Below are positions 7,411 through 18,311 of a stretch of DNA of 64,000 nt, piece by piece. Each line of letters starts with the position of its first letter. Position 1 is the stretch's first letter. Origin of the DNA: an uncultured Desulfobacteraceae bacterium. Lineage in GTDB: Bacteria > Desulfobacterota > Desulfobacteria > Desulfobacterales > Desulfatirhabdiaceae. The stretch spans positions 1 to 64,000 of the forward strand of contig CAJBLH010000081.1 in NCBI GenBank assembly GCA_903953895.1. The letters are read 5' to 3'. Under the pieces are notes generated by a model. It was not told the DNA's origin. It saw only the letters and a list, made by a program, of their open reading frames with translations, and searched no databases. A program made the translations under genes and the position numbers.

Positions 7411-8781
7411 ATGATGAATTCATTGAAACCATCTGAAATTGTAGTAGAGCTGGATAAATATATTGTCGGCCAGCACCGCGCCAAGCGCTCCGTGGCCATT
7501 GCTCTCAGAAATCGTTGGCGTCGGCAGCAGGTCGACGAATCCCTTCGCGATGAAATCGCTCCGAAGAATATCATCCTGATCGGGCCTACCGGTGTGGGAA
7601 AGACTGAAATCGCACGTCGACTGTCCAAACTGACGGATTCTCCGTTTTATAAAGTCGAAGCCTCCAAATTTACCGAGGTCGGTTATGTGGGCCGGGATGT
7701 CGAATCCATGATTCGGGACCTGCTGGAGCTGACCATCAACCTGATGAAGACTCGAGAACAGGAGGCAATCAAACCCAAGGCCAAATCCATTGCCGAAGAA
7801 AGAATGCTCGATCTGCTCCTGCCCCCGAAACCCAGGCAGTCGCAGGCTGAAACAGGTAAGGAAACTCAGCTCGAGGTGGTGACGACCAATGCGGACGAAT
7901 CGTTTTCAACCCGCGAAAAGCTTCGCGGCATGCTGCGGGCTGGAAAGCTGGACAGCCGGTATGTGGATCTGGATGTTCCCGACAGATCCATGCCGACGGT
8001 GGAAATTTTTTCCAATATCGGCATGGAAGAAATGGGCATCAATTTCAAGGATATGCTAGGCGGACTTTTGCCGAAGAATACGCGGCGCAGAAAGATCAAA
8101 GTTCCGGAAGCCATGGAACTGCTCTGCCAGGAAGAAGCCCAGAACTTGATTGATATGGACAAGGTTATCCGCCATGCCAAGGAAAAAGTGGAACAGTCTG
8201 GAATCATTTTTCTGGATGAAATCGACAAAATCGTCGGCAAAAGCGACAGCCACGGCCCGGATATTTCCCGGGAAGGGGTGCAGCGGGATTTGCTGCCGAT
8301 AGTGGAAGGTTCTACCGTTACCACCAAATACGGATCAGTCAAAACCGATCATATTCTGTTTATCGCTTCCGGCGCATTTCATACCATCAAACCTTCGGAT
8401 CTGATTCCAGAGCTACAGGGCCGTTTTCCCATTCGGGTGGAACTGGATTCACTGAGCCGGCAGGATTTTTTCAGAATTCTGACCGAACCCCGCAATGCCC
8501 TGGTCATTCAGTACGTGGAGCTGCTGAAAACCGAAGGCATCGAAGTGATATTTGAAACCAGCGCCATCGAACGCATCGCCGAAATTGCCGAGGAAGTCAA
8601 CACGCGGACGGAAAACATCGGCGCCAGACGGCTGCATACCCTGATGGAGTGCCTCCTCGATGACATACTCTTCGATGCGCCGGATCTGGAAGAGAAAAAA
8701 ATCGTCATCGACGGTGACCACGTCGATTTCAAACTGAAAGCCATCAAAAGCGACGAAGATCTGAGTCGGTATATTTTATAG
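7411..8781 (+). CDS. hslU: HslU ATPase, unfoldase of HslUV protease
   Basis: A 456-residue AAA+ unfoldase. The pore and N-domain segment [20 protein letters not shown] is at 17-36, Walker [10 protein letters not shown] at 58-66, Walker [11 protein letters not shown] near 266, and the sensor/C-domain [14 protein letters not shown] follows. The I domain (about 110-230) shows the expected family insertion. Two ATGs (7411 and 7414) are possible starts. Between hslV and hslU there is a 49-base AT-rich spacer containing ATTCGTAATTCGTAATTT. Confidence 0.95.
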   Translation: MMNSLKPSEIVVELDKYIVGQHRAKRSVAIALRNRWRRQQVDESLRDEIAPKNIILIGPTGVGKTEIARRLSKLTDSPFYKVEASKFTEVGYVGRDVESMIRDLLELTINLMKTREQEAIKPKAKSIAEERMLDLLLPPKPRQSQAETGKETQLEVVTTNADESFSTREKLRGMLRAGKLDSRYVDLDVPDRSMPTVEIFSNIGMEEMGINFKDMLGGLLPKNTRRRKIKVPEAMELLCQEEAQNLIDMDKVIRHAKEKVEQSGIIFLDEIDKIVGKSDSHGPDISREGVQRDLLPIVEGSTVTTKYGSVKTDHILFIASGAFHTIKPSDLIPELQGRFPIRVELDSLSRQDFFRILTEPRNALVIQYVELLKTEGIEVIFETSAIERIAEIAEEVNTRTENIGARRLHTLMECLLDDILFDAPDLEEKKIVIDGDHVDFKLKAIKSDEDLSRYIL

Positions 8782-8792
8782 AGGAACGTGTC

Positions 8793-9668
8793 ATGACCCC
8801 GAACGTTGCAGACATCCTGGTCGAATCCCTGCCCTACATCCGACGGTTTTCCGGCATGACCATCGTGGTCAAATACGGCGGCCATGCCATGGTGGATGAA
8901 CAGCTCAAAGCGGATTTCGCTCAGGACATCACGCTGCTGAAATTTATCGGCCTCAATCCCGTCATCATTCATGGCGGGGGACCCCAGATCAACTCGGTAC
9001 TGAAATGCATGGGCATCTGTCCGCAGTTTGTCCGCGGCATGCGGCTGACCGATGAGCCCACCATGGATGTCGTGGAAATGGTTCTGGGCGGAAAGCTAAA
9101 CAAAGCCATCGTGGCTCAGATCAATCACCACGGCGGCAAGGCCGTTGGCCTGAGCGGCAAGGACGGTGGGCTGATTACAGCCGAGAAACTGCATATCGTC
9201 TATCAGCCGGATGAAAACAGTCCGCCGGAAATCATCGATCCGGGACTGGTGGGTCAGGTAACGCATATCAATCCGGAAATCATTCACACCCTGACCCAGC
9301 ACGGGTTTATTCCTGTGATTGCACCAGTCGGCGCCGGGGTTGAAGGGGAAACCTACAACATCAATGCAGATCTGGTGGCCGGACACGTGGCCATGGCCCT
9401 GACCGCCGGCCGGCTGATTCTGCTGACCGATGTGGACGGCATTCTGGATGCTTCCGGCGCCCTGATTTCCTCGCTGAACGCGGAAATCGCCCATCGGATG
9501 ATTCAGGATAAAACCATTTCCGGCGGCATGATTCCCAAAGTGGAATGTGCTCTGGAGGCGGTGGAGCGCGGGGTTCAAAAAGTACACATCATCAACGGCA
9601 CCCGCCGGCATGCGCTGCTGCTGGAGCTTTTTACGGATAAGGGAATTGGAACAGAGGTGACGCTATGA
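8793..9668 (+). CDS. argB: Acetylglutamate kinase ArgB
   Basis: A 291-residue amino acid kinase that phosphorylates N-acetylglutamate, the second step of arginine synthesis. VVKYGGHAM (residues 26-34) and [11 protein letters not shown] (about 58-68) form the phosphate-binding loops; NINADLVAG binds the acyl substrate. It heads the argB-argD-argF-argG-argH run and overlaps argD by ATGA. GAGG precedes the ATG. The form looks like the arginine-sensitive hexameric type, but that would need the N-terminal helix to be checked. Confidence 0.95.
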   Translation: MTPNVADILVESLPYIRRFSGMTIVVKYGGHAMVDEQLKADFAQDITLLKFIGLNPVIIHGGGPQINSVLKCMGICPQFVRGMRLTDEPTMDVVEMVLGGKLNKAIVAQINHHGGKAVGLSGKDGGLITAEKLHIVYQPDENSPPEIIDPGLVGQVTHINPEIIHTLTQHGFIPVIAPVGAGVEGETYNINADLVAGHVAMALTAGRLILLTDVDGILDASGALISSLNAEIAHRMIQDKTISGGMIPKVECALEAVERGVQKVHIINGTRRHALLLELFTDKGIGTEVTL

Positions 9669-10867
9669 CCGTGGAACGTGCGCAAATGGATACCTGCAAA
9701 TGGATGGCTGAAGCCGACCGGGTGATGGCCGCAACCTATAAGCGGACACCGGTGGTGTTTTCAAAAGGGGATGGCTGTACTCTGTGGGATACCGAAGGTC
9801 GGGCTTATCTGGATTTTGTTGCGGGGATTGCGGTATGCAATCTTGGCCATGCCCATCCTGCGGTGGCGAATGCTGTTTTTGAACAGGCCAAGACCCTGGT
9901 GCACGTCTCCAATCTGTATTATACGATACCGCAGACAGAACTTGCGGCCTGGCTGGTGGATCACAGCTTTGCCGACCGGGTCTTTTTCTGTAACAGCGGG
10001 GCCGAAGCCAACGAGGCAGCCATCAAGCTGGCCCGGAAATACTTTAAGGACCGGGGAGAGCCGGATCGGTACCGGATCATTTCCATGATCCAGTCCTTTC
10101 ATGGCAGAACCATGGGAACGCTTTCCGCGACCGGACAGGATAAAATCAAGCAAGGGTTTTCGCCCATTCTTGAAGGCTTTGATTTTGTGCCATTCAACGA
10201 TTTTGAGGCGGTACGGGAGAAAATCGGCGCCGCCACCTGCGCCATTTTGCTGGAGCCGATTCAGGGGGAAGGCGGCATCCGCAGCGCCGACCCGCAGTTT
10301 CTTGAAAATATACGGCAGCTCTGCGATGAAACCGGAACCCTGCTGATTTTTGATGAAATCCAGACCGGCATCGGCCGAACTGGAAAACTCTTTGCTTACG
10401 AACATTACGGGGTTCAGCCCGATATCATGACCCTTGCCAAGGCCCTTGCCAACGGTCTTCCCATCGGCGCCATGCTGGCCAAAGAATCCGTGGCGGCAGC
10501 ATTTGTGCCTGGGTCTCATGCATCGACGTTCGGCGGAACCCCTCTGGTAACAGCGGCGTCTCTGTGTGTTCTGAAAACGCTTGAACAGGAAAATATCATC
10601 GGCCATTGTGCGGAAGTGGGGCTGTATTTCAAAGAACGGTTGCAGGCGCTAAAACATCGGCATGATAGTGTTGTAGATATCCGCGGGCTGGGATTGCTGC
10701 TGGGAATGGAACTGAACAAGGACGGTCTGCCGCTGGTCGAGGCCTGCCTGAATAAAGGCTTTGTGATCAATTGCGTTCAGGGCAATACGCTGCGATTCGT
10801 GCCGCCGCTGATTGTCCAAAAGGCGGAAATCGACCGGCTGATTCAGTGCCTGGATGAAATTTTGTAA
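9665..10867 (+). CDS. argD: Acetylornithine aminotransferase ArgD
   Basis: A 400-residue class III PLP aminotransferase converting N-acetylglutamate semialdehyde to N-acetylornithine. The cofactor-binding [18 protein letters not shown] (about 107-124), IFDEIQTG with its Asp, and the Schiff-base lysine in [14 protein letters not shown] are present. Start ATG overlaps the argB stop. The same enzyme often serves as succinyl-DAP aminotransferase elsewhere, but here DapL provides the lysine branch. Confidence 0.94.
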   Translation: MTVERAQMDTCKWMAEADRVMAATYKRTPVVFSKGDGCTLWDTEGRAYLDFVAGIAVCNLGHAHPAVANAVFEQAKTLVHVSNLYYTIPQTELAAWLVDHSFADRVFFCNSGAEANEAAIKLARKYFKDRGEPDRYRIISMIQSFHGRTMGTLSATGQDKIKQGFSPILEGFDFVPFNDFEAVREKIGAATCAILLEPIQGEGGIRSADPQFLENIRQLCDETGTLLIFDEIQTGIGRTGKLFAYEHYGVQPDIMTLAKALANGLPIGAMLAKESVAAAFVPGSHASTFGGTPLVTAASLCVLKTLEQENIIGHCAEVGLYFKERLQALKHRHDSVVDIRGLGLLLGMELNKDGLPLVEACLNKGFVINCVQGNTLRFVPPLIVQKAEIDRLIQCLDEIL

Positions 10868-10884
10868 AGACAATAGGTGCCATA

Positions 10885-11802
10885 TTGAAAAAAGACTTAC
10901 TGACACTTCTGGATCTAACGAAGTCGGATTGCGATACGCTGTTTGAAAGAGCCATTGAATTAAAGAAACGGCGAAAAAACGGCATCCGGGAAACATCGCT
11001 TGCCGGAAAGTCGCTCGGGCTGATATTCGATAAGCCCTCCACGCGAACGCGGGTATCGTTTGAGACCGCCATGATTCAACTGGGAGGCGCTCCGATTTTC
11101 ATCAGCTCCAAAGATACCCAGATTTCCCGGGATGAGCCGGTCATAGATACAGCCAGAGTACTGTCCCGTTATTTGGACGGCCTGGTTATCCGGACGTTTT
11201 CACAGGATATTCTGGAAGGCTTCGGCGCTTATGCAACGATTCCGGTCATCAATGCGCTGACGGATCTCTATCACCCGACCCAGGTACTGAGTGATCTGAT
11301 GACCGTGATCGAATACAAGGGCGGGTATGCGGGGCTCAAAATTGTCTGGGTCGGAGACGGCAACAACGTGTCTCATTCCTGGATCAATGCCGCCGCCACA
11401 TTGGGGCTGAATCTGGTTCTGGCCTGTCCGCAAGGGTATTATCCGAATGCCGCCATTTTAAAGCGAGCCATGGATATCGGCAACGGCGCCATCCGCGTGA
11501 TGTCCGATCCCATTGCGGCCGTAACCGATGCGGATGTGATCTATACCGATGTATGGGCCAGCATGGGCCAGGAAAGTGAGCATATCGCCCGAAAAAAGGT
11601 TTTCAAAGCCTATCAGGTGAATCAGGAACTGGTCCGTCACGCGCGAAACGATGCCATTGTCATGCACTGCCTGCCGGCGCACCGGGGAGAGGAAATCAGC
11701 GAAGAAATGATGGACGGACCTTCTCCGGTGATTTGGGATCAGTCCGAGAACAAAATGCACATGAACAAGGCCATTCTTGAATCGCTGATGACAAACAAAT
11801 AG
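10885..11802 (+). CDS. argF: Ornithine carbamoyltransferase ArgF
   Basis: A 305-residue transcarbamylase that makes citrulline from ornithine and carbamoyl phosphate. The carbamoyl phosphate loop STRTRVSF lies near residues 53-60, YHPTQVLSD near 131, and the ornithine loop HCLPAHRGEE near 264. It begins with TTG at 10885, with AGGTG five bases upstream, 17 bases after argD. It is part of the arginine run. Confidence 0.94.
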   Translation: MKKDLLTLLDLTKSDCDTLFERAIELKKRRKNGIRETSLAGKSLGLIFDKPSTRTRVSFETAMIQLGGAPIFISSKDTQISRDEPVIDTARVLSRYLDGLVIRTFSQDILEGFGAYATIPVINALTDLYHPTQVLSDLMTVIEYKGGYAGLKIVWVGDGNNVSHSWINAAATLGLNLVLACPQGYYPNAAILKRAMDIGNGAIRVMSDPIAAVTDADVIYTDVWASMGQESEHIARKKVFKAYQVNQELVRHARNDAIVMHCLPAHRGEEISEEMMDGPSPVIWDQSENKMHMNKAILESLMTNK

Positions 11803-11856
11803 TGAGATGGGCGATAGGTCATAGATCGATTGCCATATGGATAAGGAGAAACCCCC

Positions 11857-13056
11857 ATGTCTGATCAGATAAAAAAAGTCGTGCTGGCCTATTCGGGCGG
11901 CCTGGATACCTCGGTCATTTTGAAATGGCTCATTGAAACCTATCACTGCGAAGTGGTGACATTTTCCGCAAACATCGGCCAAGACGAGGATCTGGATCAG
12001 ATACGGCAGAATGCATTCGATACCGGGGCATCCAAAGCCTATGTGGAAGAGCTGTCCGAGACCTTCGTCAAAGATTATGTGTTCCCGGCGTTCCGGGCCA
12101 ATGCCATTTATGAAGGCCAGTATCTTCTGGGAACATCTTTGGCCAGACCTTTGATAGCCAAAAGACAGATGGAAATCGCCAATCTGGAAGCGGCGGATGC
12201 GGTCAGCCACGGAGCAACCGGAAAAGGCAACGACCAAGTTCGCTTCGAACTCACTTATTTTGCCATGAACCCACATATCCGCATCATCGCCCCCTGGCGG
12301 GAATGGAATCTGACTTCCCGAACTGCGCTGATGGAGTTTGCGGCCCGACATGGCATCAAAGTTCCCACTACCCCCGCCAAACCCTACAGCTCGGATGCGA
12401 ACCTGCTGCATATCAGCTATGAAGGCGGTATTCTCGAAGATCCCTGGGCAGCCCCCCCCGATGATATCTATACGCTCTCGGTATCTCCCAAGGATGCCCC
12501 GGATGTTCACGAAATGATCGAGATTGCCTTCGATCAGGGAAATCCGGTGGCCGTCAACGGTCAGACTCTGTCTCCGGCAGCCCTGCTGCGCGAATTGAAC
12601 CGGCTGGGTGGCAGCAACGGCATCGGCCGGGCGGATATCGTCGAAAACCGCTTTGTGGGCATGAAATCCCGTGGCGTATATGAAACACCGGGCGGAACCA
12701 TTCTTAGAGCGGCCCACATGGCCATGGAGTCCATTACACTCGATCGGGAAGTCCAGCATCTGCGCGATTCCCTGATTCCCAAATATGCGGAATTAGTATA
12801 TTATGGATTCTGGTTCTCGCCGGAAATGCGTTTGCTGCAAAACCTGATCGACGATACGCAGAAAAACGTCAGCGGCGTCGTTCGTCTCGAACTGTACAAA
12901 GGCAACTGCCGGGTGCTGGGAAGAAAATCGGATCATTCTTTGTATCGTGTAGATTTTGCAACTTTCGAAGATGATTCGGTGTATCGCCAGAAAGATGCCG
13001 AAGGATTTATCCGGCTCAATGCACTCAGGCTGCGAATTCAGAATATGCTCAGATGA
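11857..13056 (+). CDS. argG: Argininosuccinate synthase ArgG
   Basis: A 399-residue enzyme that condenses citrulline and aspartate using ATP. The PP-loop [10 protein letters not shown] lies at about residues 9-18, followed by the [12 protein letters not shown] block and [15 protein letters not shown]. It follows argF after 54 bases, with AAGGAG before the ATG. Confidence 0.95.
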   Translation: MSDQIKKVVLAYSGGLDTSVILKWLIETYHCEVVTFSANIGQDEDLDQIRQNAFDTGASKAYVEELSETFVKDYVFPAFRANAIYEGQYLLGTSLARPLIAKRQMEIANLEAADAVSHGATGKGNDQVRFELTYFAMNPHIRIIAPWREWNLTSRTALMEFAARHGIKVPTTPAKPYSSDANLLHISYEGGILEDPWAAPPDDIYTLSVSPKDAPDVHEMIEIAFDQGNPVAVNGQTLSPAALLRELNRLGGSNGIGRADIVENRFVGMKSRGVYETPGGTILRAAHMAMESITLDREVQHLRDSLIPKYAELVYYGFWFSPEMRLLQNLIDDTQKNVSGVVRLELYKGNCRVLGRKSDHSLYRVDFATFEDDSVYRQKDAEGFIRLNALRLRIQNMLR

Positions 13057-13136
13057 ATGATGAAAAACAGTTCGTTAGAGCTGATAAAGGTGTGATGGTT
13101 CATCATTCAGCTCTCATCGTTCAGCATTCAAGAAAG
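13057..13136. repeat. Imperfect inverted repeat between argG and argH
   Basis: The 87-base spacer holds TGAATGATGAA and AGAGCTGA on the left and partly complementary TTCATCATTCAGCTCT and TTCAGCATTCA on the right. The wording resembles the dispersed palindromes found between genes in related genomes. It may mildly attenuate the arg transcript before argH. Confidence 0.45.
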
Positions 13137-13143
13137 GTGTTTT

Positions 13144-14535
13144 ATGATCGAAAAGCCCTGGGAAGGAAGATTTACGGAAAAGACCGATAGGAGCGTTGAG
13201 CTCTTCACCTCGTCAATTGATGTGGATAAGCGGCTTTATGCACACGATATCGATGGCAGTATCGCGCATTGCCGAATGCTGGCCCATACCGGCATCATTA
13301 CACACGAAGAGACCGAAAAGCTGATCGTAGGGCTTGGCGCCATCAAACGGGAAATACAGCGGGGTAAATTTCAGTTCGATCATGGTTTGGAAGATATCCA
13401 CATGCATATCGAAACCCGGCTGTTTCAAGAAGTTGGTAAAGTCGCGCAGAAGCTGCATACGGCCAGAAGCCGCAATGACCAGGTGGCGCTGGACTCCCGG
13501 ATGTATCTGCGGGAGGAAACCCGAAACATCGTACGGCTGCTGGATGCTTTGAGTACCGTGATCGTGACCCTGGCCGAGGCGAACCTGGATGTGATCATGC
13601 CCGGGTACACCCACCTTCAGCGGGCCCAACCGGTGCTGCTGTCGCATCATCTGATGGCTTATTTCGAGATGTTTTACCGGGACCGGGCAAGGTTCTGCGA
13701 TGCTTTGAAGCGGATCGATGTGCTGCCTCTGGGAAGTGCCGCCCTGGCCGGAACCACCTACCCGATCGACCGACAGTATACGGCCGAACTGCTCCAGTTC
13801 CCGGAGGTGTCGGCCAACAGCATCGATTCGGTTTCAGACAGGGATTTCATGCTGGAGTTTCTTTCCTTCGCCAGCATTGCCATGGTTCACTTCAGCAGGC
13901 TCTCCGAGGAGATGATTCTCTGGTCTTCCTGCGAGTTCGGATTTATCGAGCTGCCGGACGCGTTTTCAACCGGCAGCAGCATCATGCCGCAGAAAAAAAA
14001 TCCGGATGTGCCCGAGCTGGTCCGTGGAAAAGCCGGAAGGGTTTTCGGCGATCTGTTTGCGCTGCTTACGCTCATGAAATCTTTGCCTTTAGCTTACAAC
14101 CGGGACATGCAGGAAGATAAGCCCGCTGTGTTCGATGCCGTGGATACCTTAAAAGCCTGCATCGAAATTTACACGGCCATGCTGCCCCGGCTCAGGATCA
14201 ATCGGGACACCCTGTATCAGGCGACCACAACGGGATTTTTAAATGCAACGGATCTGGCCGATTATCTGGTTACCAAAGGGATGACGTTTCGTGAATCGCA
14301 CAGTTGTGTGGGAAAGGCGGTGGGATACGCCTCCAGCCGGAAAAAGGAACTCCACGAGTTGACACTGGAAGAAATGAAATCTTTTTCGTCGTTGATTGCA
14401 GAAGATATATTCGGTATCTTGACGCCCGAAGAGATGATCAACAGACGAACATCCTTTGGTGGAACTGCACAGGAAAATGTCAAAGCCGCCATTCAAACCG
14501 CCAGACAGCGGCTCTTGGAGGCCGTTTGTCCATAA
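13144..14535 (+). CDS. argH: Argininosuccinate lyase ArgH
   Basis: A 463-residue fumarase/aspartase-superfamily lyase that releases arginine and fumarate. The signature GSSIMPQKKNPDVPEL lies near residues 278-293, and TARSRNDQVALD near 107 and TTGFLNATDLADYL near 359 are further conserved blocks. AAAGGTG precedes the ATG. It ends the arginine run; the lipoprotein gene starts 20 bases later. Confidence 0.95.
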   Translation: MIEKPWEGRFTEKTDRSVELFTSSIDVDKRLYAHDIDGSIAHCRMLAHTGIITHEETEKLIVGLGAIKREIQRGKFQFDHGLEDIHMHIETRLFQEVGKVAQKLHTARSRNDQVALDSRMYLREETRNIVRLLDALSTVIVTLAEANLDVIMPGYTHLQRAQPVLLSHHLMAYFEMFYRDRARFCDALKRIDVLPLGSAALAGTTYPIDRQYTAELLQFPEVSANSIDSVSDRDFMLEFLSFASIAMVHFSRLSEEMILWSSCEFGFIELPDAFSTGSSIMPQKKNPDVPELVRGKAGRVFGDLFALLTLMKSLPLAYNRDMQEDKPAVFDAVDTLKACIEIYTAMLPRLRINRDTLYQATTTGFLNATDLADYLVTKGMTFRESHSCVGKAVGYASSRKKELHELTLEEMKSFSSLIAEDIFGILTPEEMINRRTSFGGTAQENVKAAIQTARQRLLEAVCP

Positions 14536-14555
14536 ACGGATTACAGGACGACCCA

Positions 14556-15005
14556 TTGTTATATTTTCAACGATCACAAACTGCTTTTTCCGTTCTGGTT
14601 GTCGCCATGCTCTGTCTGTACTTCCTCGGCTGCGGACGAAAGGAAATGCCGAGCGCACCCCGGCAAGTTCCGCCGCATCCGGTTACGGATCTGGCTGCCC
14701 AGGTGGTCGGCAATCAGGTTGAACTGAGTTGGTCGTATTCAGAAGCCCTTTACGGCTCGGAGCCCATCAAAGGCTTCGGCGTGTTTCGCGCATCGGAGTC
14801 GGTTTCCGAAAGCTGCGACAATTGTCCGTTTCTGTTCAAACGGGTAGCCGACATTCCCACGCTGGAAGGCCGGGACGGAACAATCGTTCTGACCTATCGG
14901 GATACGCTTGAAAAAGGATATCGTTACCGGTATAAGGTGATCGGCTATTCAACCGCAGGAATTGCCGGTAAGGATTCGAATATGGTGACGGTGGAAGGGG
15001 AGTAA
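14556..15005 (+). CDS. Lipoprotein with LptM-like N-terminus and fibronectin-III-like domain
   Basis: A 149-residue predicted lipoprotein. A TTG start at 14556 is chosen because AGGA lies 7 bases upstream and it follows argH; the open frame itself reaches back into argH out of frame. A hydrophobic signal (about residues 8-24) ends in the lipobox FLGC with Cys25. The mature start CGRKEMPSAP resembles LptM (YifL), whose gene neighbours dapF in enterobacteria. The rest (about 45-145) looks like one fibronectin type III fold (PVTDLAAQVVGNQVELSW ... YRYKVIGYS). A role in envelope or LptD assembly is only a suggestion from the neighbour pattern. Confidence 0.7.
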   Translation: MLYFQRSQTAFSVLVVAMLCLYFLGCGRKEMPSAPRQVPPHPVTDLAAQVVGNQVELSWSYSEALYGSEPIKGFGVFRASESVSESCDNCPFLFKRVADIPTLEGRDGTIVLTYRDTLEKGYRYRYKVIGYSTAGIAGKDSNMVTVEGE

Positions 15006-15007
15006 GC

Positions 15008-16261
15008 ATGCATTATTTTCAATATCGTAACAACGAAATGTTTTGTGAGGACGTTCCGGTCCAGGCAATCGCCCGGCAGGTGGGGACACCTTTTTATCTT
15101 TACAGCCACGCTACGCTGACCCGGCATTTCAATGCGTTCAACGATGCCTTCGGAGGGCTGGACCGGCTGGTGTGTTTTTCTGCCAAGGCCAATACCAGCC
15201 TGGCTGTTCTCAAACTGCTGGCGAATCTGGGAAGCGGGCTGGATATCGTGTCGGGCGGAGAGCTTTTCCGTGGACTCAAGGCAGGCTTTTCCCCCGATCG
15301 CATCGTGTATTCGGGTGTGGGAAAACGGGTGGATGAAATTGACTTTGCCTTGGAAACCGGCATTCTGATGTTCAATGTGGAGTCTCTCGAAGAGCTGGAG
15401 CTGATTCAGATGCGGGCTGAGGCGTTGCGCAAAAAGGCCCGTGTTTCCATTCGGGTGAACCCGGATGTGGATCCCAAGACGCATCCGTATATCTCAACGG
15501 GTCTGAAGAAAAATAAATTCGGAATCGACACCGAGAGCGCCATCTCCGCCTATCAGCGTGCCAGTCGGATGTCCCACATTTCAGTGGTGGGAATCGACTG
15601 CCACATCGGCTCTCAGATTACTGAAATCCAGCCGTTCGAAGATGCGTTGAAAAGTCTGAAAAACCTGATACAACGGCTGGGGAACATGGGAATCCCGATT
15701 CGGCATCTGGACATGGGCGGCGGCCTGGGGATCACCTACCGGGAAGAATCCCCGCCCCATCCGATCGACTATGCCCGGGCTATCGCCCATGTTCTCGGGG
15801 ATCTGAAGATACAACTGATTCTGGAACCCGGTCGGGTCATCGTGGGAAACGCCGGCATCCTGGTTGCCCGGGTGCTGTACCGGAAAAAAGGGCTTGCCAA
15901 GGAATTTGTCATTACGGATGCGGCCATGAACGACCTGATGCGGCCCATTCTGTATAACGCCTACCATGAAGCCATGCCGGTGGTTCGTGCCGAGGGGGAA
16001 TCCTTTACCGCAGACATTGTCGGCCCCATCTGTGAAACCGGCGATTTTCTGGCGCAGGATCGGCTGATTCCGCCGGTTCAAAGCGGCGATCTGCTCGCTT
16101 TGATGAGTGCGGGCGCATACGGATTCGTGATGTCATCCAATTATTGCTCCCGGCTCCGGGCCGCCGAAGTCATGGTGAAGGGGGATCAGTTTGTGGTAGT
16201 CAAGGACCGGGAAACCTATGCGGATCTGATTGCCGGAGAGTCTATCCCGGATTTTTTATAA
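15008..16261 (+). CDS. lysA: Diaminopimelate decarboxylase LysA
   Basis: A 417-residue PLP enzyme of the alanine racemase-like fold that decarboxylates meso-diaminopimelate to lysine. The Schiff-base lysine sits in CFSAKANTS near residue 61; GSGLDIVSGGE, HIGSQI, LDMGGGLG and the CETGDFLA active-site cysteine block from the dimer partner are all present. It starts two bases after the lipoprotein stop and precedes dapF. Confidence 0.95.
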   Translation: MHYFQYRNNEMFCEDVPVQAIARQVGTPFYLYSHATLTRHFNAFNDAFGGLDRLVCFSAKANTSLAVLKLLANLGSGLDIVSGGELFRGLKAGFSPDRIVYSGVGKRVDEIDFALETGILMFNVESLEELELIQMRAEALRKKARVSIRVNPDVDPKTHPYISTGLKKNKFGIDTESAISAYQRASRMSHISVVGIDCHIGSQITEIQPFEDALKSLKNLIQRLGNMGIPIRHLDMGGGLGITYREESPPHPIDYARAIAHVLGDLKIQLILEPGRVIVGNAGILVARVLYRKKGLAKEFVITDAAMNDLMRPILYNAYHEAMPVVRAEGESFTADIVGPICETGDFLAQDRLIPPVQSGDLLALMSAGAYGFVMSSNYCSRLRAAEVMVKGDQFVVVKDRETYADLIAGESIPDFL

Positions 16262-16273
16262 AAAAGGCAAGCG

Positions 16274-17116
16274 ATGAACCCGGTACATTTTTACAAGATG
16301 AGCGGCTGCGGCAATGATTTCATCATCATCGACAACCGGCGCTCCGTGATCGAGGAATCAGCTCTGACTGCATTTATCGTCGGCATCTGCCGCAGAAAAA
16401 TGTCGGTGGGCGCCGACGGCGTGATTCTGATCGAGAATTCGGATACGGTCGATTTCAGATGGCGGTTTTACAACTCCGATGGCAGTGTGGCGGAAATGTG
16501 CGGCAACGGCGCTAGGTGTGTCGCCCGTTTTGCTTATTTGAACGGCATTACCGGCCCGGAGCTCGCGTTTGAAACCCTGGCGGGAATTGTATCGGCATCG
16601 GTTTCCGAAACGGGTATGGTCAAAATAAAGATGACAGACCCCGTGAACCTCGAACACGACCGGCGGATTATCCTCACCAGCGGAAAATATGCTGTTGGCA
16701 GCGTCAATACGGGGGTTCCCCATGTCGTGATGGTGGTTGAGGATATTCAGAGAACGCCGGTGAAAGAAATGGGAAGGGAAATTCGGTTTCATCCGGATTT
16801 TGCTCCTGCCGGAACCAATGCCAATTTTGTTGCGCTGCAGCCGGACAATATTGTGGCGATCCGGACTTATGAACGCGGGGTCGAAGATGAAACCCTGGCC
16901 TGCGGCACCGGATGCGTTGCCAGCGCCCTGATTGTGTCCCACAAATTCGCGCTACCTTCTCCGGTAACCCTGTTGACGCGAAGCGACGGCTATCTCCGCA
17001 TTTTTTTCACCGCGCATCAAGACACATTTTCCGATGTATATATGGAAGGGGATGCCCGGCTGATATACCGCGCCGAACTCTGCGAGGAAGCCTGGCATGA
17101 TGGATATACAGGATGA
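16274..17116 (+). CDS. dapF: Diaminopimelate epimerase DapF
   Basis: A 280-residue cofactor-independent epimerase converting LL- to meso-diaminopimelate. The two catalytic cysteines are in MCGNGARC (about residues 75-82) and LACGTGCVAS (about 211-220). It follows lysA after 12 bases and precedes dapL. Confidence 0.95.
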   Translation: MNPVHFYKMSGCGNDFIIIDNRRSVIEESALTAFIVGICRRKMSVGADGVILIENSDTVDFRWRFYNSDGSVAEMCGNGARCVARFAYLNGITGPELAFETLAGIVSASVSETGMVKIKMTDPVNLEHDRRIILTSGKYAVGSVNTGVPHVVMVVEDIQRTPVKEMGREIRFHPDFAPAGTNANFVALQPDNIVAIRTYERGVEDETLACGTGCVASALIVSHKFALPSPVTLLTRSDGYLRIFFTAHQDTFSDVYMEGDARLIYRAELCEEAWHDGYTG

Positions 17117-17135
17117 TCAGAACAAGGATGATTTT

Positions 17136-18308
17136 ATGACGATTACAATTGAAAGATCCGACCGGCTCAAAGCCCTTCCCCCCTATCTTTTCAAGGAGAT
17201 TGACCGCCAGAAAACAGAAGCCCGTAAAAACGGTGTTGACATCATCGATCTTGGGGTGGGTGATCCGGACATGCCGACGCCTCCGCATATTATCGAAGCC
17301 CTGATCAAAGCGGCCTGGGATCCGGCCAACCACCGATACCCGTCCTACTCCGGAATGGGTGCATTCAACGAAGCAGTTGCCAGGTGGTATCAGCAACGCT
17401 TTCAGGTCGCACTTTCGCCGGAAACCGAAGTCGTTACCCTGATCGGGTCCAAGGAAGGCATTGCCAATATCCCCCTGGCCCTGATCAATCCGGGAGATAT
17501 CGGGCTGGCGACCAGTCCCGGATATCCCGTGTACAATACCGGCATCCAGTTTGCCGGCGGCCGGACGTATTTTATGGATCTGCTCAAGTCGAACCAGTTT
17601 CTGCCGGATCTGGCAGCCATTCCGGATTCGGTTGCCGCCAAAGCCAAACTGATGTTCATCAATTATCCCAACAATCCCACATCCGCCGTGGCGACGACAG
17701 CGTTTTTCAAGGATGTGGTGCGATTTGCGGAAAAGCACAATATCATCGTCTGTCATGACGCCGCCTATTCCGAAATGGCCTTTGATGGATATAAGCCGCC
17801 GAGTTTTCTGGAAACGGACGGCGCCAAGGATGTCGGGGTTGAATTTCATTCCCTTTCCAAAACCTATAACATGACCGGCTGGCGGTTAGGATTTGCCGTC
17901 GGCAGGGCCGAGGTGATCCAGGCGCTGGGGCAGATCAAGAGCAATATCGATTCAGGGGCATTCCAGGCAGTGCAGTTTGCCGGTATTGCCGCTCTGGATG
18001 GGGACCAGACTTGTGTTGAGAACATGAACCGCGAATATACCCTTCGCCGGAATATTCTGGTGGAAGGACTGCGTGATATCGGTCTGTCCGTCGAAACACC
18101 CCGCGCCACGTTTTATGTGTGGATCGAAGTTCCCAAAGGGTATTCTTCAACATCATTGGCCTCGCATCTGTTGACCCGTGCCGGTATCGTGGCAACGCCA
18201 GGCAACGGTTTCGGCGCTCCCGGTGAAGGATATGTCCGCATGGCCCTGACCGTGGGAACCGAGCGGATGAAAGAAGCGGTGTCCAGGATGAAGTCCGTGG
18301 GGTTCTAA
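17136..18308 (+). CDS. dapL: LL-diaminopimelate aminotransferase DapL
   Basis: A 390-residue class I PLP aminotransferase. With lysA and dapF it gives the one-step route from tetrahydrodipicolinate to LL-diaminopimelate used by many anaerobes and plants. LGVGDPDMPTPPHII near residue 35 and the lysine in HSLSKTYNMTGWRLGF near residue 235 are present. The start at 17136 has AAGGATG seven bases upstream; an ATG at 17097 inside dapF would add 13 poorly conserved residues. Other class I aminotransferases look similar, so the specificity rests on context and the LGVGDPD block. Confidence 0.85.
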   Translation: MTITIERSDRLKALPPYLFKEIDRQKTEARKNGVDIIDLGVGDPDMPTPPHIIEALIKAAWDPANHRYPSYSGMGAFNEAVARWYQQRFQVALSPETEVVTLIGSKEGIANIPLALINPGDIGLATSPGYPVYNTGIQFAGGRTYFMDLLKSNQFLPDLAAIPDSVAAKAKLMFINYPNNPTSAVATTAFFKDVVRFAEKHNIIVCHDAAYSEMAFDGYKPPSFLETDGAKDVGVEFHSLSKTYNMTGWRLGFAVGRAEVIQALGQIKSNIDSGAFQAVQFAGIAALDGDQTCVENMNREYTLRRNILVEGLRDIGLSVETPRATFYVWIEVPKGYSSTSLASHLLTRAGIVATPGNGFGAPGEGYVRMALTVGTERMKEAVSRMKSVGF

Positions 18309-18311
18309 AAC

